Source of the DNA: Hyalella azteca
Taxonomy: Eukaryota > Arthropoda > Malacostraca > Amphipoda > Hyalellidae
Direction of reading: 5' to 3'
Length of the DNA stretch: 64,000 nucleotides
Assembly (NCBI RefSeq): GCF_000764305.2
Contig: NW_025941745.1
Location: forward strand, 248,001 to 312,000
Shown here piece after piece: positions 57,801 to 64,000 of this stretch (the first letter of the stretch is position 1; each line of letters starts with the position of its first letter). Below the pieces are notes generated by a model. The model made no database searches. It saw nothing but the letters and a program-made list of their open reading frames with translations, and was not told where the DNA came from. The position numbers and the translations under genes are program-made.

Positions 57801-60800
57801 GGGCGCGCTGATAAACCTGCTTGTGTGCCTTGTATGGGAGGTGAGGGTGCAACTTGAAGTTGATTCTCTTCATTTAATAACAGAAAATGTCATGCATGTA
57901 ATTTGAAGGTTTACTTTACCAGGAATGCTATGGAACTTGAAACGTTATACCATTTTTTACCTGTACTCTTTCGTTAAAGTGAATAGAAGAAATGTTTTAC
58001 CGACCGATTCATACTTTTGTAATTTTCGACTTCATTGATAATGGGACAGAACTCGCTGGCGCCAAATAACCCATTTTGACCTCAGATTTACCACAAATTT
58101 GAGCAGGAAATCTGTATTTTTTAAGCACTAATACAAATTGCAAATCAGAGGCTGTTCTTGTACGGCGCTATCGCTGAGGGCCTGATGCCGTGGCTGGACC
58201 GCGTCCTGCCACCGCGACTTCCCTACCAAAAACTCGAGAAAAAAATACAGAGCGACAACACCTGGCCAGTTATAACTGATCCAAGTCAGTGCTTGCTTAT
58301 GAAATAATTAAAATAATTTGCTAAATTAAGCTGAAATGATATATGCATTGATAGATGGTCATTACCTTCCAAACCTTCGTCTATATTATTTAAGAGACAA
58401 ATACAAGAAATGCATACTCGATATTCGAATCAAGATAGCGAAAGCCATTGTATTTGTTGTCGATAAATTTCTAATGCAGGTGATGTGAGAAAAAAAAACA
58501 ATAAATTCGAAAATACACGGCAAAGTTGAAAGTCAATTATATTATATAACTCTAAACACTAAGAAGAAACAACTAAGCACCTATAAACGGACCTAGACTA
58601 TATTCGTGTCTATTGATTGAGGCTTGCAAACGCACTGCCTCTTTTGTCTAGTTGTTCAAGATAATAAAAAACGCTAAGAACGTCGCACGCCGAGCGCAAG
58701 AATTAACAGCTTCATTGAGGATGACCCTAGGCTTAAAACAAATGTTATTAATTTCAACTGAATCAAAGTGAAATGGAAGTAAAGAGTAACAGAACAATTT
58801 GTAACTAGTAGCTTGATGTGAGACTTTGATCAGTTATGAGTGCCTCTTTGATAATTTTTGTGTCATGCAATCATTTCAGCAGTTCACATAACATTAATAT
58901 TGCTTCTTTAGAACTATAATTATTCGCTAGGCCAAAACATCAAAACTCAAAACATCATCTGAAAATGCAGCAGCTGGATGATTTTTCTCTTCTTAAACTC
59001 TCAGAGAAATGTGCATTTGCGGTTAATTATTCGACGTTTTTTCTGAGACATAATCAGTATAAACATGACACAGAAGATGCTGTTACTTGAACGTGTTCGG
59101 ACACTGGGAAATCTCGTAACTGTTCAAAGTATCATTAAAGTATTTTTATTCGTGATAGCTTACATTAAACTAAGAAGCTGCAGCCGGAATCACGTTAAAA
59201 GCTTCTGTGAGTTTCGGTAAAAGCACCAATGAAGAGCAGCGAGTAGCCAGTTCGAGCTCCAGCTAGCTGTAAAGATCTTATATATCTACTGTTCAACATC
59301 GACAAGATTGCGGAATGTATAAGAACATCAAAATTGAGTAGCGGGGTAGAACTCCAGCTGGCTATTAGCATTAGATGAAGATTATTCCCGGTCCTGGCCG
59401 AATCTTCAGCATTGTCATAACTATGATACGGCTAAATTGACTTTTTTGGGAACCATTTGACTTGAAAATTCACTGTAGGTTTCTCCCTGATCACTTTGAC
59501 ATTCTAAAATTCCGAAAATCATAAAAAGAACTGACATTTTGTTTTTAGTTTGGTAAATCCTCCAGGTAGGTAATGTGTTTTAGAGTCTGAATGTCAATGT
59601 ATTTCATAAAAAAGTAAACATTTTCTGTCTAAAATGCAAAACAAACAAACTTGAACAGCTTTGCGTCTCTAAATCTACTTAGGGCACTGGAACACTCGCG
59701 CATGTTTATTTATCATTGTTTCCAATGCAATTAATCACTCGGCTCTAATGTTGCATAATAAAGATCTCAGTTGCAGCCGTCGTGCCGTCTTAATTGAAGC
59801 CAGCGAAGTCGACAATAAAGACCTTCTTGGCCTTAATACCTTATTATCCGTTTGTTTTTTTCAGATTCATGCTTATTGTGGTGAATCTATCTTAATAATA
59901 AGCTGTTAGACTAAAAGAAAACGCTAAAATATGATGCGACTCATCATAGCATGTGAAATCTTGATCAGAACATTGAAGGTGCTCGTTCTTTCGCTTATAT
60001 ATTTAATTTTCTAAATGCTATATTTCCTGCATTTTGCAACACGGCTATAAAAAATAAAATTTTAAAAATATATTAAATTACTTTTCATTTCAGACACGAA
60101 ACGAGAAGCTGTGTTAAGTCTTATCCAGCCCCTCGCGTTGTACCAAGAAGACAATGAAAGCAACAACCAGGTGCTTATGATGAAAAAACTCGACACAACT
60201 CGAGACTTCACCACAGACTGCCAGCCAGCTCCAGAAGACCACTATACACAATTGAAAGGGCCACGACTGCAGATGCAAGATTCCGTCGACTATCCCCTGC
60301 TGGGAAGGAAAGGCAGCGACGTCGTATCTTCGTTTTCTGTTCCGCTGTCTCGTACAGAAAACGGCGCACGGGCCGGAGACCAAGAGCTGCCGAAGAGTAC
60401 TTTTTCGCCACAGAATTACCAGGTGAATGAACAAATAATCGACATTAAAGAAATCAGCAAAAAAATATCATCCAGTTATACTTTTATATTTTGGAGGATT
60501 TAAATAAAACCATAACAACTGGTTATTGAAACTTCACAGGGAAGAGACAAGCAACGCTCCAAAACATGAGTTATTATTAAATCATGCTACAATTTCTCGC
60601 ATTAGGCACTCTTTGACCAATCTAGGGATTAAATTACTCAGGTTTGCTTAAGTTTCACAGCATTAATTACAGCAAACTGTGACAAATTATTCTCCTCGAC
60701 GGACACGCATTAATCTGTAACCTCTCATCTGCCAAATTATTTTTCGACTTGACTTAGGCACAAAAAAATCATAAATTTCTTTCAAAACTGAAGCATTTAT

Positions 60801-61055
60801 TCACAGAAGTCATTGATTATTTCCTATTTGACCCCACACAGGACGCTATAAACGTTTCCTCGCTGAAGTCATTGATTATTTCCTATTGGACCCTCCCTTC
60901 AGGGTGCCAGTGCCCCATACCCGGCCGTCCCCACCTCAGAGGCTGACGGAGGCTACCAGACGCTCGACTTCTCCCCCAAGCCTGCAGCGGTCGCTGCCGC
61001 TCGTCCTCCTCCTGAGAGCCACTATGTCACCATCGATCCCGACCAACAGGCCTAA
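42881..61055 (+). CDS. ATP13A: P5B-type ATPase (ATP13A2/3-like polyamine transporter), 24 exons
   Basis: Exons: 42881-42958, 45657-45824, 46160-46338, 46569-46716, 47130-47264, 47705-47771, 48346-48500, 49462-49597, 50091-50248, 50718-50912, 51157-51387, 51647-51887, 52053-52150, 52386-52527, 52981-53066, 54355-54420, 55063-55247, 55588-55837, 56320-56543, 57045-57196, 57668-57840, 58149-58284, 60094-60422, 60903-61055. All junctions are GT-AG and phase-consistent, giving 1294 residues (human ATP13A3 is about 1226). Motifs: TGES 302-305 (actuator), PPILPA 429-434 (M4; PPALPA is usual), DKTGT 472-476 with phospho-acceptor Asp472, KGA 616-618, TGDS 710-713, GDGCND 830-835. The N-terminal hydrophobic hairpin near residues 40-60 and six C-terminal membrane segments follow the family. 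Family members sit in late endosomes/lysosomes and move polyamines to the cytosol. Starting Met has ACC just before ATG. Which ATP13A paralogue is unclear; exon edges of exons 7 and 8 have alternatives. Confidence 0.93.
42953..43404 (+). repeat. 55-bp minisatellite carrying the exon-1 splice donor (intron 1)
   Basis: Eight units of GTGAGTAATTAAAAAGGG plus TTGAAAATGCTCGACC and AACTCACTAAAGAAAGGGATC. Donor-like hexamers sit at 42959 (real) and at 43014, 43069, 43124, 43179, 43234, 43289, 43344 and 43399, exactly 55 bp apart. Seven are GTGAGT, one GTGAGC, one GTTAGT. A further copy of the exon end (ACCAACGATGAAATC) lies at about 43440. Confidence 0.95.
43972..44076 (+). repeat. About 33-bp tandem repeat (intron 1)
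   Basis: Roughly four units of ACTTGGCAAGCCTGACTGTC plus AAATTGGTCG; the two later units are nearly identical. A shorter repeat on GGTAAGCGG precedes it at 43862-43915. Further on, a 37-bp motif CGTCAACTGTACCAG occurs three times at about 44500-44585. Confidence 0.7.
45873..46079 (+). repeat. About 31-bp tandem repeat (intron 2)
   Basis: Seven diverged units of TTTCGTTGAAACAACGTTG followed by ATTACAAGTGGA. It touches neither splice site of the intron. Confidence 0.8.
47776..48070 (+). repeat. CA/CCCT-rich degenerate tandem repeat (intron 6)
   Basis: Units of about 14-16 bases such as CCTCACAATCACCCC start a few bases after the exon-6 donor and run for about 300 bases. Confidence 0.75.
48346..48500 (+). 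other. ATP13A: P5B exon 7: actuator-domain catalytic loop
   Basis: Encodes SSRELVPGDTVILLDGMALE and, at its end, NEAILTGESVP. TGES is the dephosphorylation loop of P-type ATPases. An acceptor 3 bases downstream (48348/48349) would change Thr-Gly to Arg only, keeping frame. Its donor lies at the start of the 42-bp minisatellite. Confidence 0.9.
48515..49050 (+). repeat. 42-bp minisatellite after exon 7 (intron 7)
   Basis: About 13 units: early ones 41 bp (TAAATGTGGTGTTTGGTAAT core), later ones 42 bp (CAAGTGAGGGTGTTTGTC and AATAAATAATACGAGTTTGT). The real donor region CAAGGTGGGGTGTTTTGTTC aligns to this core, but the first unit is shortened to 23 bp, so the register is approximate. Later units contain CAAGTGAGG or CAGTAAGTGAGG, which look like good donors. 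The long minus-strand frame here is a periodicity artefact. Confidence 0.9.
50718..51387 (+). other. ATP13A: P5B exons 10-11: M4 and phosphorylation site
   Basis: Exon 10 ends VDVVCFDK and exon 11 starts TGTLTEDDLEL, so an intron divides the phosphorylation signature between Lys473 and Thr474. M4 has TFVIPPILPATMTA, the substrate-binding PP-x-LP segment of P5B pumps, with Ile replacing the usual Ala. RRLKK follows the helix, as in the family. Confidence 0.92.
54881..55062 (+). repeat. 42-bp minisatellite carrying the exon-17 acceptor (intron 16)
   Basis: Five units of ACGTGCTATTTCTACCGGGA plus CGACTTATTTTTGTTTATAAAT, the last merging into the real acceptor CCTGCCAG|GACGAC. The dinucleotides at the acceptor position are GG (54893-54894), GG (54935-54936), GG (54977-54978), AG (55019-55020) and AG (55061-55062, real), exactly 42 bp apart. 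Confidence 0.93.
55588..55837 (+). other. ATP13A: P5B exon 18: P-domain hinge and M5
   Basis: Contains MCGDGCNDCGALKAAHVGVS; GDGxND coordinates Mg2+ in all P-type ATPases. The family usually has Ala or Thr at the x position and here it is Cys. Continues through SVAAPFTS into the start of M5 with YGFASLIVVMILYS. Confidence 0.9.
56842..57065 (+). repeat. 64-bp tandem repeat carrying the exon-20 acceptor (intron 19)
   Basis: Four units of GTTCGAGGAGTTCGTATTCG followed by TGCTCGAATATTGTTAAGCC and CGCATTCGTGTTGTTGTTTC. The acceptor position reads AG (56851-56852), AG (56915-56916), AA (56979-56980) and AG (57043-57044, real), spaced exactly 64 bp. Using the first would hit a stop after the codons CTC GAA TAT TGT. 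Confidence 0.93.
60094..61055 (+). other. ATP13A: P5B C-terminal cytosolic tail (exons 23-24)
   Basis: The last two exons encode an extended hydrophilic tail after the final membrane segment. It holds four YXX-hydrophobic motifs: YTQL and YPLL (exon 23), YQTL and YVTI (exon 24). Such motifs commonly bind AP-complex adaptors and sort proteins to endosomes and lysosomes. If exon 23 is read through its donor at 60423, an alternative 26-residue end (VNEQIIDIKEISKK onward) stops at 60503. Confidence 0.8.
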
Positions 61056-61648
61056 CTTTTGCCACTTCACTGACGATTATTGTCATATTCGAAGTCAATA
61101 TGTGCCTTTTAGATATGCTTTAATCGAAAAAAATTCATTTTTCGAAATTTTACGAATCGAAAATGTATTTAAAGAAATTCATTTTTAATTCAACACGACA
61201 ATGTTGAGTAACTGCCCAATTGGTTTCAATCCAATTTCCACTCACTAAATCGGTCCCGAAACATGGCCGATACATTTCCCGAGGGATTTATTTCTTTATT
61301 TTCCTGCTAGGTAATTATGTCTGAACATAATTGTTAAGCTTTTGGAGTGTGTTTTTTTTCTTCAGCTCAATGCATTTTTTGTACCCCACGTCTGAACCAA
61401 TGAATGTTTGAAGGACAACTTAGAAGGACAGTTTTGTTAGGCTCATCAGTCATTGGTGTAAACTCCTCATTTGCTAACTGGAAAAGAGCATACGCGTTAA
61501 AGCATTTAAGAATTGAAAAGTAGTAAAATTTATTCACATTTCAATAGTGCACATTGACATTAAATGTACTTTTTTTAATTTTCATGAATGATTTTTGATC
61601 AATTATATGTTTGTCTCCAAATATCCTACTCACATAAAAGTGTATAGT

Positions 61649-61654
61649 AATAAA
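61649..61654 (+). terminator. Candidate polyadenylation signal of P5B gene
   Basis: AATAAA about 600 bases after the TAA at 61053-61055. Position and hexamer are consistent with a 3' UTR end, but nothing else supports the choice. Confidence 0.3.
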
Positions 61655-61659
61655 GAATC

Positions 61660-63120
61660 TATCAACGTTTCAACATTTGAAAATACCACTCATTTATCGT
61701 TGTGAGTACTCTCCGTCATGATTCCAAAGAAATTTTTCTGTATTTTTAAACCTAGTTTCATTGTATTTAATCCTTTGAAGTTCTTCTCAAATGACGATAA
61801 ATTTATCGCTTCAATGAGAGCTTGGACCGTAAGTTCGTAGTTGAACGAAACTAAAAGACTCTTGACGTAACCTAGCTTGACCTCAGCCATTACCACAAAT
61901 AAGCGGCAGTACCACAGCTTGGCAGTGCCAAAACTTGGTAACAGTACCACAGTTGATCATACTATAACTATATTAGCAACTCTTACACACTCTTGGTCCA
62001 AGAATGTAGTTGACGTTCTCAAATAATAAGATGTTAAACACAGTTCCAACTTCGTCGAAAAAGGAAACGTTGAAATGAATTGCGAACAAAAATACGAAAG
62101 CATTTATTTAATCTGCTGCCTTTCCGGCGCTCATATAATACAGCACTTTTCTGAACATTTGAATAAGAATTCATCGACGAACTAAACATTTGTGCGCAGT
62201 TTTCTCAACGCTTTTTGGTTCGCTGCGGTCTGAATAAAGACAGGTTGTAAATAAGTAAGACATGTCTTAATATTCAATTTATTTCTTAAAGAATTGAGTT
62301 CTTGGAGATCTCAGCAGAGAATGCATTAGCGTATCATAGTGCAATAGTGGAATAGTCTATCGCATCAGAAAGATTTTACATCTCCGGCGGTCACGTAAAT
62401 TTTTAATCGTGCCACCGCGTATTTTAGACACCCAGCTAGCACTTCTTACCCAGAGAACATTTATCACACACCTTCTGATCGTAAGAATCACAGTTATCGG
62501 CTTATCGCTCAACTTTTAAAATTAACCTTTGAAAGCTCATATTATTTATAAGAAACCGAGTTCTTTCTCCGCTATATATCGCATTACGACTTCCAACTAA
62601 CCAGATAAAACTAAAAAAGTCGAGATTAAGACGTTCAACCTCCTAATGCAAAATGTAGAGATTGTAAGGTCGGCATGAATCAAGCAATGATGCGTGCATT
62701 AGCTATTTCCGAGCCTGGTATGTTACTTATAGGCTCTAAATTATTTTTTCACAAAATTTATACAAAAGAAATGGTTCAGAACGCCAAATTCTCAAGTCAT
62801 CGTCACGGCCTCTTTGGAGGAACACGAAGCCTTGCACGGAATGAAATACCGAGATGCCACGAGTAATTTTTGACGTTTACTGGAAAAATATGGCGGACAT
62901 AGCGCAATAAAATAACAACTTTTAATGTTTGGGTTCCTCTTTCTGTTTCTAGCTATAGTCCATGTAATTGACGGCCATCGCTACTTGCGTTCGTAATATT
63001 GTGGTTATCACAATATTAATTTTGTGGTCAAATCTGAGAAAACAGAATTAATGGGTGAACGTAGAACACAGCGGTGGATACTAGTGACCCTTGTTCGATT
63101 CAACGCGTTCTCTCATGAGC
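61660..63120. other. Unassigned AT-rich interval
   Basis: Only short open frames, such as 62675-62866 (63 codons, no recognisable domain). No repeats matched to elsewhere in the window. Confidence 0.5.
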
Positions 63121-63124
63121 GATA

Positions 63125-63562
63125 ATGACGCCAACAAAAATTGCAACATGTTTGAGTATTGTCTACTTATTTTTATTCTTTTCAAAGTCTAGTTGGTCTT
63201 CAAGAATTCAACTCCACAAAAATTCCAGCAACTTTTCATACTTCACTTTGAGCTTAAGACATCCATCCAAACTCCTTGCATCGTTGGATAAATCCGCAAG
63301 CGACACGTTGACGAATCATAGAGCATCAGAAGAAGAATTCGCCTTGCCTCTCCTAACACGAAATTTGCCGAGACAAGAGCTTCAAAATACGAAAGAAAAG
63401 CGGCCAACGCCAGGGTGGAGGCTGGTGCTGGACGCCATCTTGGTGGCCGGCAGCAGATCTCACTGCGTCTTGACTGTCGTGGACGCTGGGCGGGACCCAT
63501 CGCCGATCATAAGGCAAAGGAGGGCTGTAATTAAAATATTTCAAGATAGTTTTTCGCTTTAA
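63125..63562 (+). CDS. Putative secreted/membrane protein first exon, unknown family
   Basis: A 145-codon frame starting MTPTKIATCLSIVYLFLFFS, a good signal-peptide candidate (short polar start, about 14 hydrophobic residues). Later it has GWRLVLDAILVAGSRSHC and LTVVDAG, a GC-richer stretch typical of coding sequence here. The frame could continue by splicing into sequence beyond the window. The general layout resembles the N-terminus of arthropod ionotropic receptors, but this is weak. Confidence 0.4.
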   Translation: MTPTKIATCLSIVYLFLFFSKSSWSSRIQLHKNSSNFSYFTLSLRHPSKLLASLDKSASDTLTNHRASEEEFALPLLTRNLPRQELQNTKEKRPTPGWRLVLDAILVAGSRSHCVLTVVDAGRDPSPIIRQRRAVIKIFQDSFSL

Positions 63563-64000
63563 AGCTTTTAAATAAGAGTAGATAGTTGAAATAGTTTGAG
63601 GTTTAAAGGGATTAAGCTCGAAGCTTCGGTGAAACATGTAAATTTAAATAGATTGACCCAAGTCATAGCTACGTATATATGGTTTGAAAATTACACATAG
63701 ATCAGTAAAATGCTTCTTGGAAAAACATGATGTATGACTTGTATAAATTGTCCACCCAAAAACTTTGCCGCGTCGATGGTAACCAATATAAACTAATGCT
63801 AATGACTCACGATATCTATAACTTCAAAAAGTTTAAATCTCCGTCGAAAAAGTTGTTAAAAACTATTTTAAAAAATCGTTCTATCAATGAGCATTTAAAT
63901 TCTTGTTAAAACAACTACTAACCAAAGTAATATACCATAACAGTGAGCTACAAGGCGAGGTACCATACATATTGTTGAGGTCGGCAGCGACATCCAGCGT

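Overview
This is a repeat-rich, intron-rich eukaryotic nuclear window, most likely from an arthropod and perhaps a crustacean. That reading rests on small AT-rich introns, a TCAGT-type initiator, and mixed hAT, Ty3, LINE and tRNA-SINE content; the species cannot be fixed from the sequence. No bacterial-style genes are present.

The clearest gene is a plus-strand P5B-type ATPase (ATP13A family, polyamine-transporter group) at 42881-61055. I could join 24 coding exons with consistent splice phases into one 1294-residue reading frame holding every catalytic P-type ATPase motif. A second, less certain coding zone lies on the minus strand at about 10.2-13.8 kb: exons resembling a TAF9-type histone-fold protein, then exons resembling a kinesin motor domain in which I cannot find the P-loop.

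Positions 1-42 kb are otherwise mostly repeats. A segment of about 4.5 kb (1437-6034) with fragments of a coiled-coil/C2H2 zinc-finger gene recurs in direct orientation at 17228-30895. The second copy is split by a nested stack: a hAT transposon (20441-28897) contains a minus-strand Ty3-type LTR retrotransposon (22716-28403), which carries a TTAA-flanked element internally and a near-palindromic MITE in one LTR. Other repeats are LINE reverse transcriptase fragments (15-17 kb and 33-37 kb), a dimeric tRNA-derived SINE sharing its 3' tail with one LINE, a second hAT with a perfect 8-bp target duplication (34066-35661), an element family with 9-bp target duplications, and a further LTR-retrotransposon remnant (38.1-40.7 kb).

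Two observations stand out. First, several introns of the P5B gene, and one in the TAF9-like gene, contain minisatellites whose repeat unit includes the adjacent splice site. In three P5B introns the copied splice sites fall at exact multiples of the repeat period from the real one, and many upstream acceptor copies have lost their AG. Second, positions 37941-37978 are exactly the Nextera mate-pair junction adapter, an assembly artefact, so the join there should not be trusted.
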